From contig NZ_CP086136.1 in assembly GCF_017565645.3 (NCBI RefSeq), positions 496,001 through 560,000 of the forward strand: a stretch of 64,000 nt of DNA, given 5' to 3'. A program made the position numbers and the translations under genes. Origin of the DNA: Bradyrhizobium barranii subsp. barranii (lineage in GTDB: Bacteria; Pseudomonadota; Alphaproteobacteria; Rhizobiales; Xanthobacteraceae). Shown here piece by piece: positions 1 to 9,228 of this stretch (its first letter is position 1; every line of letters begins with the position of its first letter). Under the pieces are notes generated by a model, which saw nothing but the letters and a program-made list of their open reading frames with translations, did no database searches and was not told the DNA's origin.

Positions 1-2
1 AT

Positions 3-119
3 TGGACGCCGAATCCATATTTGCCGAGCATTGCCGGCGTCGGCCTCGCCTTGGTCGCAACCCTAATCTTCAACGACATCGCGACGCTGCGAGCGCGAAA
101 GAAGCGCGGATCGAGTTGA
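3..119 (+). CDS. 3' end of a putative membrane protein (partial)
   Basis: The frame is open from the window edge to a TGA at 117-119. It gives about 38 residues with a hydrophobic stretch (IAGVGLALVATLIF) followed by a basic tail (RARKKRGSS), as at the cytoplasmic end of a membrane protein. The rest of the gene lies outside the window. Family not recognised. Confidence 0.35.
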   Translation, partial: WTPNPYLPSIAGVGLALVATLIFNDIATLRARKKRGSS

Positions 120-267
120 TCGCTGTGGAAGGGCGCGCCTGAGTCGGGGCTGCAGGATGGATTGCGCGTGGGCGGCCTTTGTTTTGCACTGCCGATTGAC
201 TCAACCAACGCGACAGTCTGATAATGGCGTATATTGCCAGTATTTCTATTGTTTAATGGGGGGCGCC

Positions 268-1464
268 ATGGCTGTAGGGACGAGTGTAGTAAAGCCGTTT
301 TCTGCTGCGTGGCGGGCGCGGGGCTACTTCATCTTTGCGCTGATTTTTTGGGTTCTTCACAGCACGATCTCGCAACCCTTCGCCTCCGCTGCAAGCAAAT
401 CTTGGTGGCAAGATTTGCTTGATAAGGCCGTAGGTAGCTTCGATAAGATCGCGTACCTCGTGGCAGTTGCAGGCTTGGTGTACGTCGTCATTTCCGACGT
501 CCTGGAATATGTTTGGCTCAACAATCTACAGGGAGAAATGGAAAAGGGGTTGGCGGGAGTTCGAAGTGACTTGAACTCGGGGCTCGCTGAAACTGGAGGC
601 ATTTTCAAGTCCAGCTTGACCGAGTTCACTTCCAGCTTGGTTGGGATGACCTTCGAATCGGTGAAGGTCTGGGTGGAAAGCGGCAAGGGCGAGCCGCCAC
701 AAATCCGTTCTGTCGCCCAGTCAGCTCTGGTGAACTACTATGGCGATCACAACTTGGAGGCTGATAGTTTTGTCAGTTTTTCCCTCGATGACATGCTGGA
801 TCGCTGGGCGTCAGCAAATTCTCAAACATGGGAAGGTTTCACGTCGTCAGTCACGATCCGCGCATGCAACGTCCCCGGCCACTTCGAGTGGCAGGAAAAC
901 CGAAATTACACGGTCGTCTGCCCGTCGAAGACGGGAAAGTTGCCGTTTCGCCTAGAAGGATCATCTCAGGTCAATGCCGACGTTTTTGAAGCTTTGGACC
1001 GAATGGAGTTTAGGGTTCGGTTCGGCAACGACGTTGTTGTGGACTTCAAGGACTGGTGGCTGGCGAACAAGCCGGCCTCCGTTCCAACCGGCGGGGCTTT
1101 TAAGCTTGAGGCCGACGGTATTATGGTAGAATTCGACGGCGTTTGGCTGAGGTATGAGGCGAGCAAAGAGTGCAAAATATCACAGAACCGCACCCCCGTT
1201 TTCATTTACGAACGTTCACTAATATCCAGCGAGGATAGATGCTACGCACTTGCAGTGCGACACCCCACTAAGGGAGTTCTTTCAAACTTCGCCCTGGAAC
1301 TTCCAGATTGGATCGTTAAGCCGCCGGTAGCGTCTGCTGAGCTATACCAAAAGGAGGGCCGAGCGGTTCGAATCGAACAGTTCCACAGGCAATCCTGCTC
1401 GGCAAATCTGCCCGGATGGACCCTCCCCGGGGTAGCAATACTTATTGAATGGTCTCCGAATTGA
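268..1464 (+). CDS. hypothetical two-helix membrane protein
   Basis: The start is placed at the ATG at 268 (398 aa); an in-frame ATG at 256 is also possible, and residues further upstream do not look coding. Two hydrophobic segments are visible near the N-terminus (about residues 16-35 and 61-84), followed by a polar segment that may be coiled coil and a large soluble domain of about 300 residues. The layout suggests membrane anchoring with a soluble C-terminal domain, but no catalytic motif or family was recognised. It lies beside the prophage remnant and points the opposite way, so it may be cargo or a neighbouring chromosomal gene. Confidence 0.7.
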   Translation: MAVGTSVVKPFSAAWRARGYFIFALIFWVLHSTISQPFASAASKSWWQDLLDKAVGSFDKIAYLVAVAGLVYVVISDVLEYVWLNNLQGEMEKGLAGVRSDLNSGLAETGGIFKSSLTEFTSSLVGMTFESVKVWVESGKGEPPQIRSVAQSALVNYYGDHNLEADSFVSFSLDDMLDRWASANSQTWEGFTSSVTIRACNVPGHFEWQENRNYTVVCPSKTGKLPFRLEGSSQVNADVFEALDRMEFRVRFGNDVVVDFKDWWLANKPASVPTGGAFKLEADGIMVEFDGVWLRYEASKECKISQNRTPVFIYERSLISSEDRCYALAVRHPTKGVLSNFALELPDWIVKPPVASAELYQKEGRAVRIEQFHRQSCSANLPGWTLPGVAILIEWSPN

Positions 1465-1510
1465 CCCCAAGTTCAGTACAAAGTAAAAGACCTACATGAA
1501 GGAGCCCGCC

Positions 1511-1567
1511 ATGAAGATTATGCGCAAAATCACCGTTACCATCCCTCGGAAAATCAACGTTACCTAA
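1511..1567 (+). other. possible micro-ORF (18 aa)
   Basis: An ATG at 1511 has AAGGAG six bases upstream and opens 18 codons (MKIMRKITVTIPRKINVT) to a TAA. It could be the remnant of a longer gene or a leader peptide. Apart from this, 1465-1736 shows no gene I can support. Confidence 0.2.
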
Positions 1568-1736
1568 GCGATTTCAAGCGCTTAATCCGTAGCTCCCTCT
1601 CTCCAGTTTGATGGAACCGCGGATAGCAGGGATTCGCTTGCTGCGGCCATAGGGAAGGCGCTGAGCGTCTAAGCCGTTGGTACGGCTGAATCGCAGCCGC
1701 CGATTGAACTCGCCCTAGCCGCCGCGCAGCGTGCCA

Positions 1737-3332
1737 TCAGACTATCCCCATGTCCCGGTACACGATCGGCCGATTGAAGTTGCTGTTGGCGACCACAGGC
1801 GCCCCGCCGGGCTCGCTGAAGCACAGCGCTACCGCGTCGCCCTCGTCGGGGCTCGGCATGCCCCGCTTCTTCATGTCGTCCTTGCTCTCGAGCACGAGCC
1901 GGCCGTCTGACATGTAGCGAAAGCCGGGACCGCAGATGTCCGTCTGCAAGCTGTCGCTGTCCGGCAATGAGAAGTTGGCCCCCTCCAGCGCGGTCTTCAG
2001 ATGAGACCACATCTCAGCGCGGCGGTTGGCGGGGCCGCCCGAGGGCTTGCCGCTGTCGTCCAATGGGGGAGGCTCGACGGGCTTTGAGCCGAAGTTGACC
2101 GCATTGAGCAAGCCGCTGCCGAACGAACCGCCGTAGCCTTGCTCCACTAAACGGTCATAGATGCCGGCGCCGAGCCCGCCCACGTCGATATTCACCTTGG
2201 CCGGCTTGTCGTCCCGCATGATCTGGGCCACCCAGCCCGCGACCTGCATGGTGTCGAGGCCATGGCGCTTTTCGATCTTCTCGATACTGCTGCCACGACG
2301 CCAGGCAATGGCCGTGCTGTCGGCGCCGAACCGGGCGGGATCGACGCCAACAATCAGCGGCCCCGTACCCTTGTGGTCGCTCTTGCGGGCCCGCAGCACC
2401 AGTTCATGCGGTATGAAGCTGTCGAAGCTGGAGGCGAGGAAGGCCTCGTCAGGCGTCAGCGGATACTCCCGCTTGAAATAGTTGATGTCGCCCTTGTCCG
2501 CGATCTTGCAGCGGCGCCAATAGATCTGCTCGGCGTCGAGCTTGTGCAACTCCGCAAGCTGCTTTTCCTCGGTGCTCATCTCGAAGTCGTCGGGCAGCGC
2601 CTTGCGATAGGTCGGATCTTCCGACCACGGCAGGAATACCGCGAGGAAGCTGTTCTCGCCGGCAAGGGCCTTGCACCAGAACTGATGAAACTCATCACCG
2701 AACTGGTTGCCGGTCGTCTCGACAATGATCTCGGTGTCGGGAAGGTCGGGCACCGTCTCCATCAGCGCCGCCAACTGCTCCTTCAGGTTCACCCAAAAGG
2801 CAGCCTCGGAGGCGTGCAGAGCCTGGGCCGTCGATGATCGGCCAGCGCCGTCCTCAGTCGCAACGGAAACCAGATAGCCGCTGTCTATGTTGCTGAACTT
2901 CAGCTCTTCGGCATTCGAGGCGCCAGTCACCGGTCGCATGTCATCCGGCATCAGGTCATGCATGCGCTTGACCAGGCCGAAAAGGTTGCGGACCGCCGGC
3001 TTTTCATGGGCCACGATCGCAGTCAGGAAGCCCGGCTTCTTGATGGTCTTGTGATAGTAGCGGCCGGCAACGTAGGTACTCACGCCTTCCTGCCGGGCCT
3101 TCAGCACCACGATGCGGACCATGCCAGTCTTGGCGCGCTGCTCCTCGATGATCGCGTGCAGCTTTCGCTGCACCGGGTTGAATTTGAACGGGACGACGCC
3201 GCCGGCCTTGGGGCGGATCTTCAGATAGTGCTCGGCGAAATACTCGAGGTCGCCGTCAAGCCGTTCGGCATGATCCAGCACCCCGCTGATCGAGTCCGTC
3301 CAGTGCGTCATATCAATGCTGTGTATGGCCAT
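1737..3332 (-). CDS. phage terminase large subunit
   Basis: Packaging motor ATPase-nuclease of a tailed phage; it translocates DNA into the prohead and cuts it. The start is taken as the ATG at 3332 (ATGs at 3359 and 3311 also fit), giving about 531 aa. Visible signs are a deviant Walker A (KARQEGVST) near residue 80, an acidic Walker B-like strand (EIIVETTG), and a C-terminal RNase H-like nuclease. The nuclease shows a first acidic motif (VGVDPARFGADST), a middle motif (VNIDVGGLG) and a late acidic motif (DEGDAVAL). The length is normal for the family. It is the last gene of a tightly packed minus-strand series. Portal, capsid and tail genes are absent, so this is a prophage remnant or a satellite. 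Confidence 0.88.
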   Translation of the reverse strand: MAIHSIDMTHWTDSISGVLDHAERLDGDLEYFAEHYLKIRPKAGGVVPFKFNPVQRKLHAIIEEQRAKTGMVRIVVLKARQEGVSTYVAGRYYHKTIKKPGFLTAIVAHEKPAVRNLFGLVKRMHDLMPDDMRPVTGASNAEELKFSNIDSGYLVSVATEDGAGRSSTAQALHASEAAFWVNLKEQLAALMETVPDLPDTEIIVETTGNQFGDEFHQFWCKALAGENSFLAVFLPWSEDPTYRKALPDDFEMSTEEKQLAELHKLDAEQIYWRRCKIADKGDINYFKREYPLTPDEAFLASSFDSFIPHELVLRARKSDHKGTGPLIVGVDPARFGADSTAIAWRRGSSIEKIEKRHGLDTMQVAGWVAQIMRDDKPAKVNIDVGGLGAGIYDRLVEQGYGGSFGSGLLNAVNFGSKPVEPPPLDDSGKPSGGPANRRAEMWSHLKTALEGANFSLPDSDSLQTDICGPGFRYMSDGRLVLESKDDMKKRGMPSPDEGDAVALCFSEPGGAPVVANSNFNRPIVYRDMGIV

Positions 3333-3498
3333 CGCTGGAGGTTTCGGCCTCGAAAGCACGCAATGCCGCTCTCGCCTCCTCCACCGTCACCCCCATCTGG
3401 GCCGCAACGTGCGCAGCAATGCGCTGGCGTTCCGCAATCTCCGCCATGAATTTCGGATCGGTCAATCCGCTGAGCAGGCCACCAATGGGTGCGGTCAT
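3313..3498 (-). CDS. small phage-type hypothetical protein
   Basis: 61-aa protein; the ATG at 3498 is chosen because GGAGGG precedes it. The stop overlaps the beginning of the terminase gene, and the start overlaps the stop of the upstream gene (ATGA, 3495-3498), a pattern of translational coupling. The middle is helical and rich in Ala and Glu. The position directly before the large terminase is where a small terminase subunit often sits, but no DNA-binding motif is obvious, so that role is only a guess. Confidence 0.6.
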   Translation of the reverse strand: MTAPIGGLLSGLTDPKFMAEIAERQRIAAHVAAQMGVTVEEARAALRAFEAETSSDGHTQH

Positions 3499-3698
3499 TT
3501 TCCCTCCCGCAGGATCGCGAGCGCCTGCCGGCACGCACAGCCCGGCGCCTTATTCTCGAGGTCGCGGCGCAGCGACACATACGGGAGTCCTTCAAACTCT
3601 TTCTTCAACTCGGTCGCCTTCGCATCCACGATCGCATTCGCTTCATCGCAGATTGCCTTGATCCGCTCTTCAGGCGGCAACGTCTCTTGTTTCGGCAT
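3495..3698 (-). CDS. small phage-type hypothetical protein
   Basis: 67-aa protein starting at the ATG at 3698, which has a GAGG-type ribosome site (an upstream ATG at 3719 does not). It is helical, has two Cys close together (GCACRQ) near the C-terminus, and overlaps both neighbours. Function unknown; it belongs to the prophage unit. Confidence 0.6.
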   Translation of the reverse strand: MPKQETLPPEERIKAICDEANAIVDAKATELKKEFEGLPYVSLRRDLENKAPGCACRQALAILREGK

Positions 3699-3963
3699 TC
3701 TTTTCCTCAATCTTTGCAAGCCTCTCTTCCGAGGCCGCCAGTTTCGCTTGGAGTTCTTTCATTTCCCGCCGGGCTTGAGCCGCTTCGTTTTGCGCCCGGC
3801 GCACTGTGTCGTCTCGCTGCTGCTCCCGCTTCGCGAAGTAGAGCTGCAAGTCCCGAGGGAGTTGCAGAAAGCGTTGCTTTTCTTCCTTGCCCCAGGACCG
3901 CGGGGGCTCGACAACGTCGGCCACCTTGGCGTTGAGCAGGGCTTCAAGCACGGGGTTTCTCAT
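3670..3963 (-). CDS. coiled-coil phage-type hypothetical protein
   Basis: 97-aa protein. The C-terminal half is strongly charged with heptad-like spacing (RREMKELQAKLAASEERLAK), so a coiled coil is likely. Its start overlaps the stop of the upstream gene by 4 nt (ATGA). Function unknown; part of the same minus-strand phage unit. Confidence 0.62.
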   Translation of the reverse strand: MRNPVLEALLNAKVADVVEPPRSWGKEEKQRFLQLPRDLQLYFAKREQQRDDTVRRAQNEAAQARREMKELQAKLAASEERLAKIEEKNAETRDVAA

Positions 3964-4217
3964 CGACCTGCCTTGAGCAGCGCGCTATGTGTTTCGTTCA
4001 TCTGCCGGACCAGCTTCATACGGCGCGCGGCCTTCCGGATCTCGTTTGGCGTGGAGATGTCCTCCAACTCTTCGCCCTCGATCTGGTGCAGCATAGCGAT
4101 ACGATTTTCCGCGCCGTTCAGCGCAAACCGATCGATGATCTCGTCGTCGGTTTGCTGCTTGCCGCCAAACTTGTCGGTGAACCAGTCCACCTGATCCAGA
4201 AAGTCCTTCCCGTTCAT
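3960..4217 (-). CDS. small phage-type hypothetical protein
   Basis: 85-aa protein starting at the ATG at 4217, just past the stop of the larger upstream gene; the open frame extends further upstream but is then only a shadow of that gene. The sequence is helical and acidic in the middle (IEGEELEDIS) and basic after it (KAARRMKLVRQ). No family recognised. Confidence 0.6.
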   Translation of the reverse strand: MNGKDFLDQVDWFTDKFGGKQQTDDEIIDRFALNGAENRIAMLHQIEGEELEDISTPNEIRKAARRMKLVRQMNETHSALLKAGR

Positions 4218-4218
4218 C

Positions 4219-5316
4219 TCACCTTGCTCCTGCTGCGCGTCGAAGGCCTGTGATCTTCGCGGCAATGCGCATGGCCTTGTTGCCCGTTGCCGTATCCAGT
4301 TGCTTCTGGAGTTCCGCGATCTGTCCGGAATGGTCGCCGCTTCGTGGTGGGCTGCTTGCGACGCCAGGCCGTATAACTGGAGGAACGGCCTTCGCGCTTG
4401 CCTTGGCGTGTGCTCCCATGACCATCCGATATCGAGCGGCATCGGTCAGCATGCGCTGAAATTCGGACGAACGAAGGATCGGGTTGTCGTTCGTCAGCCG
4501 TGTCAGCGAGTCCCTGTCGACGCCCAGATCGCCCAGGTACTCCTCCGCGGCCCGCGCTATCTCTGAGGGCTTGATGCCCTCTTTCGCGGCCCACGCGTCA
4601 TACCGGGCGCCCTCATTCTTGGCCCAGGATTCGACCCTTTGCCGCTGCTCCGCCGCCTGATGGTGCTGCCATTGCGCCTGCGCCTGCTGGAGATGATCAA
4701 CCCGCTGGAGCACGCCCATGGCCCGCTGCACACGCTGCGGGTCGGATTGATGCAGGATTGCGATGCCCTCCGCCCACTGATCAACCGGGAAGTCCGCCAG
4801 CTCTGGGAAATGATCCAGGAGGCTCGCCTGCGCATACTGGTGCGCAGTGTTGAGCGCCGTCGCATACTGCTGCTTGGCGACATCAGCCCGGCCCAGCTCC
4901 TCCTCGATCGCCTGCCGGACCTGGGGATGCTTCAGCGCCTTCTCGACTTCGGGATCGAGGCCATCAACTGCCGGGGTGGCCGGCTCGGCCTTTGCTTCCT
5001 TGGCGAGATCGTCAGCAATTGCTCGTTTCGTTTCAGATTGCGCGGCCGCAGTAACGTCCTGATCGTTTAACCCGAGTTCCTGCGCTGCACTGGGGTTGTT
5101 CTTCAGCTCTGCAAGGCGGGCCTTGTCGACCTTATCCTGAATATTGGAAAGACTGGCGCCCTCGACGAACCTGGAAATGTCTCCACGAGCATGCGAGAGC
5201 TCCTGAGCCGCCTGCTTGAGTGTCACCGCCTCGTTAGGGTCAGCGTCGATCAGATCGGGAGCGGAGACAGGAAGGTCAGGCTCCGAGGGACGAGATGCGG
5301 CAAGGTCCTCTGTCAA
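4219..5316 (-). CDS. scaffold-like phage protein, 5' end lost to IS21
   Basis: About 365 aa, helical and rich in Ala, Gln and Glu. The N-terminal stretch is low-complexity and Pro/Asp-rich, and the C-terminus is coiled-coil-like ([16 protein letters not shown]). This composition resembles scaffold or head-assembly accessory proteins that sit before terminase in some rhizobial prophages; that is inference. Reading begins at a TTG at 5316 that lies right at the IS21 end, so the native start was probably removed by the insertion. The segment that continues it is not visible on the other side of the element. Confidence 0.6.
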   Translation of the reverse strand: MTEDLAASRPSEPDLPVSAPDLIDADPNEAVTLKQAAQELSHARGDISRFVEGASLSNIQDKVDKARLAELKNNPSAAQELGLNDQDVTAAAQSETKRAIADDLAKEAKAEPATPAVDGLDPEVEKALKHPQVRQAIEEELGRADVAKQQYATALNTAHQYAQASLLDHFPELADFPVDQWAEGIAILHQSDPQRVQRAMGVLQRVDHLQQAQAQWQHHQAAEQRQRVESWAKNEGARYDAWAAKEGIKPSEIARAAEEYLGDLGVDRDSLTRLTNDNPILRSSEFQRMLTDAARYRMVMGAHAKASAKAVPPVIRPGVASSPPRSGDHSGQIAELQKQLDTATGNKAMRIAAKITGLRRAAGAR

Positions 5317-6176
5317 TCGGCGTTGGACTGGGACCCCCGATCGGCGTCCAAAGGGGACCCCTTTGATCGGCGAGTCTTGATGGTAGCGCTCGCGGCGTCG
5401 GAGCTGGCCGGGGTTGCGGAGACGGCGCGAGCGCGGGTTGTTTGATCGTCGTCGCGGCTTTTAAAGCGCCAGCTGTCGTTACCGGTCTCGACGATGTCGC
5501 AGTGATGAGTCAGCCGGTCGAGCAGCGCGGTCGTCATCTTGGCATCGCCGAACACGCTCGGCCACTCGCCGAATGCCAGATTGGTGGTGACGAGGACGGA
5601 GGCGCGCTCATAAAGCCGGCTGACGAGGTGGAAGAGAAGCTGACCGCCGGACTGGGCAAAGGGCAAATATCCGAGCTCGTCCAGGACAATGAAGTCCATG
5701 CGGGTTAGGTGCTCGGCAAGCCGGCCCTGTCGCCCGTTGCGGGTCTCGGTCTCGAGGCGGTTGACGAGGTCGACCACGTTATAGAAGCGGCCACGGGCGC
5801 CGGATCGGATGCAGCTTCGCGCGATAGCGATGGCCAGATGGGTCTTGCCGGTGCCCGTTCCACCGACCAGGACGACGTTGCGTTGCTGGGCGATGAAGCC
5901 GCCGCCGGCGAGATCATTGACAAGCGTCTGGTTGATCGGCGTGGCGTCGAACTGGAAGTCTGCGATGTCCTTTGCAAGCGGCAACTTGGCGATGGTGAGC
6001 TGGTATTTGATCGAGCGGGCCTGCTTCTCGTTGATCTCGGCGGAGAGCAGATCGCCGACGATGCGCTGGGGTTCGTGCTGGCGTTTGACGGCGGTCGCCA
6101 TGATCTCGTCGAAGGCGGCCTTCATGCCGTAGAGCTTAAGCTCGCCCATGAGATCGAAGATTTGGGTTCGTTCCAT
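5313..6176 (-). CDS. istB: IS21 helper ATPase IstB
   Basis: AAA+ ATPase related to DnaC that selects target DNA and activates the IstA transposase. The 287-aa protein starts at the ATG at 6176, which overlaps the istA stop by one base (TGATG) behind an AGGA site. It carries Walker [10 protein letters not shown], Walker [10 protein letters not shown] and the usual LVTTNLAF sensor stretch. The C-terminal tail runs into the element's terminal repeat, which explains its low-complexity end. Length is slightly above the usual 250-260 aa because of that tail. Confidence 0.93.
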   Translation of the reverse strand: MERTQIFDLMGELKLYGMKAAFDEIMATAVKRQHEPQRIVGDLLSAEINEKQARSIKYQLTIAKLPLAKDIADFQFDATPINQTLVNDLAGGGFIAQQRNVVLVGGTGTGKTHLAIAIARSCIRSGARGRFYNVVDLVNRLETETRNGRQGRLAEHLTRMDFIVLDELGYLPFAQSGGQLLFHLVSRLYERASVLVTTNLAFGEWPSVFGDAKMTTALLDRLTHHCDIVETGNDSWRFKSRDDDQTTRARAVSATPASSDAASATIKTRRSKGSPLDADRGSQSNAD

Positions 6177-7675
6177 CAGTTTGTCCTCCGGAGGTTGTCG
6201 TAGCGGGCACAATCGGCGATCGGCGCATGGCGAAGCGTCAAGGCGGCCGGCGTCATGATGTTGGCCGGTGGGGCAGGTTCACGTTGACGAGCCAGGATGT
6301 TGAGCACGACATCGGCGGAATGAACGCCATGAGCGACCGCCTCGGCGCAGGCGGCTTCCACCGCGGGCAATCCGTCTGTCAGCACCGCATTGAGGATATC
6401 GACCATCTGTCGATTGCCATCGTCGGCACCGGCGAGTTTGCGCCGTACACGCTCAATCGCTGCGGGCAGCACCCAGTCCTTGAAGGGAGCGCCATTACGC
6501 AAGGCACCGGGCTTGCGCACAAGCACGGGCACATAGTGCCAAGGGTCGTAGACCGTCTCGCCGCGACCGAATGATCGCGGATGTTCGGCAACGACCCGGC
6601 CGTCCTGGCGGATCACGATGCGGTCCGCATAAGCCTGGACCTCAATGGGCCGCCCGACCGCGCTTGCCGCAACCGAGTACTTGTTGTTGTCGAAGCGCAC
6701 CAGGCAGGTCTTGGAGACCGAGGCCGGGACGGCATGGAAGCCATCGAACCGACCTGCATAAGGCACGAGATTGGGTCGCTCGGCCTCGAAGATCTCCCAG
6801 ACAGTCCGGTCGGCGAACTCTGGATGCCGATGCGCCTTGGCGTAGGCGATACATTTATCGAGCAACCAGGCGTTCAGCTCGTCCAATGTCTTGAAGCGCA
6901 GTCGCGGGGTGAAAAAGCGTTCGCGGACCAACCCGACCTGGTTCTCGACCTGTCCCTTCTCCCAGCCCGACGCTGGCGTGCAGGCAACCGGATCGACCAG
7001 ATAATGGCTACACATCTGCAGGAAGCGCTGATTGTAGAGGCGGCCTTTGCCGACAAAGATCGTCTCCACCGCCGTCTTCATGTTGTCGTAGATGCCGCGC
7101 CGGCAAGTCCCCTTGAACAGTGCGAACGCCCGGTCGTGGGCGTCAAACACCATCTCCTGCGTCTCGCGCGGATAGGCCCGAACAAACAGCATCCGACTGT
7201 GGCAAAGCCGGACATGCGCCGCCTTCACGACCACCGTGGTTCCGCTCAACAGGACGACTTCGTGGCTCCAATCAAACTGGTAGGCTTCGCCGGGCGCAAA
7301 GCTCAACGGCACATAAGCTGAGGTCGTCGAGGCGCCACGCTCTCGGCTCCACCGCCGCGCATAGCGACGAACCGCGTCGTAGCCGCCGGCATATCCGAGG
7401 CCGCGAAGCTCTTCGAACAAGCGAATCAGCGTCAGCCGTTCGCGCGTCGTCTTGCTCTCGTTCGCCGCCAGCAACCGGTCAAGCTCGGCACTCCACGGGC
7501 CCATCTTCGGAAGCGGCTGCGTCTCTCGCTCGTACCGGAACTCCGTCGCCTCCGAGCGGATGACCTTGCGGACCACCTTGCGCGATACGCCAAGCTCCCG
7601 GCAGATCGCCTTGATCGGCTGACCATGAACAAAATAAGCGCGACGGATCTTCGCAATCGTCTCCACCACCAGCAT
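6176..7675 (-). CDS. istA: IS21 transposase IstA
   Basis: DDE transposase of about 499 aa (start at the ATG at 7675; the ATG at 7693 is an alternative). It has an N-terminal helix-turn-helix ([20 protein letters not shown]) and an RNase H-like core. The core shows D in YQFDWSHE, D in IYDNMKT and E in KGQVENQVG, followed by the beta-barrel-like C-terminal region. The gene appears intact and is coupled to istB, so the element may be active. Confidence 0.93.
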   Translation of the reverse strand: MLVVETIAKIRRAYFVHGQPIKAICRELGVSRKVVRKVIRSEATEFRYERETQPLPKMGPWSAELDRLLAANESKTTRERLTLIRLFEELRGLGYAGGYDAVRRYARRWSRERGASTTSAYVPLSFAPGEAYQFDWSHEVVLLSGTTVVVKAAHVRLCHSRMLFVRAYPRETQEMVFDAHDRAFALFKGTCRRGIYDNMKTAVETIFVGKGRLYNQRFLQMCSHYLVDPVACTPASGWEKGQVENQVGLVRERFFTPRLRFKTLDELNAWLLDKCIAYAKAHRHPEFADRTVWEIFEAERPNLVPYAGRFDGFHAVPASVSKTCLVRFDNNKYSVAASAVGRPIEVQAYADRIVIRQDGRVVAEHPRSFGRGETVYDPWHYVPVLVRKPGALRNGAPFKDWVLPAAIERVRRKLAGADDGNRQMVDILNAVLTDGLPAVEAACAEAVAHGVHSADVVLNILARQREPAPPANIMTPAALTLRHAPIADCARYDNLRRTN

Positions 7676-7751
7676 CCCAACCTCGGCTTCCATGACTTGA
7701 TGGAAGCCACTGTGGACCCTTGTCCCGGGGTCCCGATTGGATGCCGATTAC

Positions 7752-7988
7752 CCCGAATACGGGGTCCTTATTCCATGCCGAAACACAGTGGTAGTCGAAC
7801 GCCTCGTCCGAGACCGTGTTGTCGGGGCCTACCAAGATTGCCGTCAGTTGGACCTTGGTATCGGTGCCCGGCAGCGCGCAGACCAAGTAGCAATCCTTCA
7901 GCTTCGGCGATCCGCGCGCTGTCTCGATGAGCGCCGTGGCTCCGCGCATCTCCGTTGCGCGGACGATGTCGATCAAGGTCTTCTTCAT
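7752..7988 (-). pseudogene. orphan gene truncated at its 3' end by IS21
   Basis: The ATG at 7988 opens about 79 codons (beginning MKKTLIDIVRATEMRG) that look coding and then run straight into the IS21 end. The rest of the gene is not recognisable on the far side of the element. No family recognised. It follows the 8031-8375 gene by 42 nt in the same direction, suggesting a shared transcript. Confidence 0.55.
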
Positions 7989-8030
7989 GATCGCTTCTCC
8001 AGTCCTTGAGACTTTGGGCGCTGCAGGGGC

Positions 8031-8375
8031 CTAGGGCGCCGCCTCGACGCACGCGGCGATCGCCGCCCGGAAGCGGAGGTCGCAGCCGCGGGTGATGTCC
8101 TGCCAAGCGCGCCCGGCGGCGAGCTCGTCGGCGACGTGGCCGAAGTCGGCGAGGGCGCAGATTGCGAGCAGCAGCCTGTATTCTCCGCTGGAGCACTTGC
8201 CCGCGTAGCGACGGACCGCGGCACCGAAGCGGCCGACGTCGGCGTCGTTGTGAAAGACGATCTCGCGCCGCAGCTCTTCGAAAGAATTGGCCTCATCGAG
8301 GATGGCGACCCAGTCCCTCCCCAGCCCCGCGAGGACGCTGCGTGCGGGACCGGTCTTGAATTCGCTGAACTTCAT
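8031..8375 (-). CDS. hypothetical protein
   Basis: 114-aa mostly helical soluble protein with no recognised motif. It begins at the ATG at 8375 and lies in a minus-strand run of orphan genes (9131 down to 7752). Codon use resembles the island genes around it. Function unknown. Confidence 0.6.
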   Translation of the reverse strand: MKFSEFKTGPARSVLAGLGRDWVAILDEANSFEELRREIVFHNDADVGRFGAAVRRYAGKCSSGEYRLLLAICALADFGHVADELAAGRAWQDITRGCDLRFRAAIAACVEAAP

Positions 8376-8453
8376 CGGATGCTCCTGTTGGTTGGGTGTT
8401 AGTGACGATGGTGCCGTTGTAGTCAGACGCGTAGGCGCTGCCCGGACGCGCCC

Positions 8454-9131
8454 TCATCGCACGCTCGCGGCCGTCCCCTCGGCGCCTTCCGCCAGGAGTT
8501 CGATGAAGCCGATCAGCGGCAGCGGCGAGAACGCGATGCCGCCCACCGCCGGCAGGCGGAAGGATTCGTCGATATGGACGAAATCCCATTCGCCTCCCGG
8601 TGCCTGCGGAAGACGCAGCGGCTCCGACGCGAAGATCTTCCGGTGCCGCGGCTTGCCTCGTTCCCAGCGGTCGATCGTGCCGAACAGGAGGGTGCCCTGG
8701 CCGTCGCTCCAGTGGAGGCCGACGCCCAGGACGGGCGGGAAGGCGGCTTCGTGGGCCGGGCTCCATATCTCCCGGAAGAGCGCGGTCAGCTCGTTCTCGA
8801 ACGTGGCGCTTCGCGACCCGCCCTTCGCGGACCGCGGGTGGTCGGCGTCGATCTGAAGCGTCATCGACGCGAACCGCGCGCTCTGGAGCGCGATCGCATC
8901 GGGGCGGACCCGGCTCCCGATGCCGAGCAGCATCCAAACCCCGTCCATGGCGAGGGCTTCGGCATTTGCCGCGAGCGTGCAGGGGACGATGCCGGCGACG
9001 ACCAGAGCATCGATCGCATCCTTGACCATCTTGGGGTCGAGATTGAGCCGTTGCGCGGCTTCCCGCCGAAAGCCTTGTACGGCGTACAGCTTCTTCCTTG
9101 CCGCATTCGATCTGGCCGCGTCGTCCGCCAT
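8454..9131 (-). CDS. hypothetical protein with possible N-terminal wHTH
   Basis: 225-aa protein. The first 60 residues (GFRREAAQRLNLDPKMVKDAIDALVVAGIV) resemble a winged-helix fold; the rest is an unrecognised alpha/beta domain. It is transcribed divergently from the gene at 9229, and a perfect palindrome lies between them at 9191-9207, so it could be a local regulator. This is inferred from position and fold impression only. Confidence 0.6.
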   Translation of the reverse strand: MADDAARSNAARKKLYAVQGFRREAAQRLNLDPKMVKDAIDALVVAGIVPCTLAANAEALAMDGVWMLLGIGSRVRPDAIALQSARFASMTLQIDADHPRSAKGGSRSATFENELTALFREIWSPAHEAAFPPVLGVGLHWSDGQGTLLFGTIDRWERGKPRHRKIFASEPLRLPQAPGGEWDFVHIDESFRLPAVGGIAFSPLPLIGFIELLAEGAEGTAASVR

Positions 9132-9190
9132 TCCGCTCCTCCTGTGGCCCGGGGGTCGCTAACCGGTTGACCCTCTTCGCCTTCTTCTCT

Positions 9191-9207
9191 ACAGAATTAA
9201 ATTCTGT
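9191..9207. promoter_or_regulatory. perfect 17-bp palindrome, likely operator
   Basis: ACAGAATT-A-AATTCTGT is an exact inverted repeat around one central base. It sits in the 97-bp gap between divergent genes (8454-9131 minus, 9229-9852 plus), a typical place for a dimeric repressor site. Confidence 0.55.
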
Positions 9208-9228
9208 GGAGTCAAACGGATTGTCGGA

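Larger units (their letters stand above)
5312..7751 (-). mobile_element. IS21-family insertion sequence (istA-istB)
   Basis: A two-gene IS21 unit bounded by imperfect inverted repeats. The left end reads CAATCGGCGTTGGACTGGGA from 5314. The complement of the right end reads TAATCGGCATCCAATCGGGA from 7750, and about two thirds of positions agree. A second GATCGGCG-type repeat lies inside the left end, as is usual for the family. Both flanks are broken coding sequences. No clear target duplication was found, so the exact ends are approximate. Confidence 0.8.

Noticed and set aside
1365..1395. tRNA T-loop-like sequence (GGTTCGAATC)
   Set aside because: It lies inside a good coding frame and no acceptor or anticodon stem could be built around it. 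No tRNA or rRNA gene was found in the window.
5301..7775. GGTCCT on both sides as a target duplication of IS21
   Set aside because: The right copy lies some 20 bp beyond the inverted-repeat end, so it does not abut the element.
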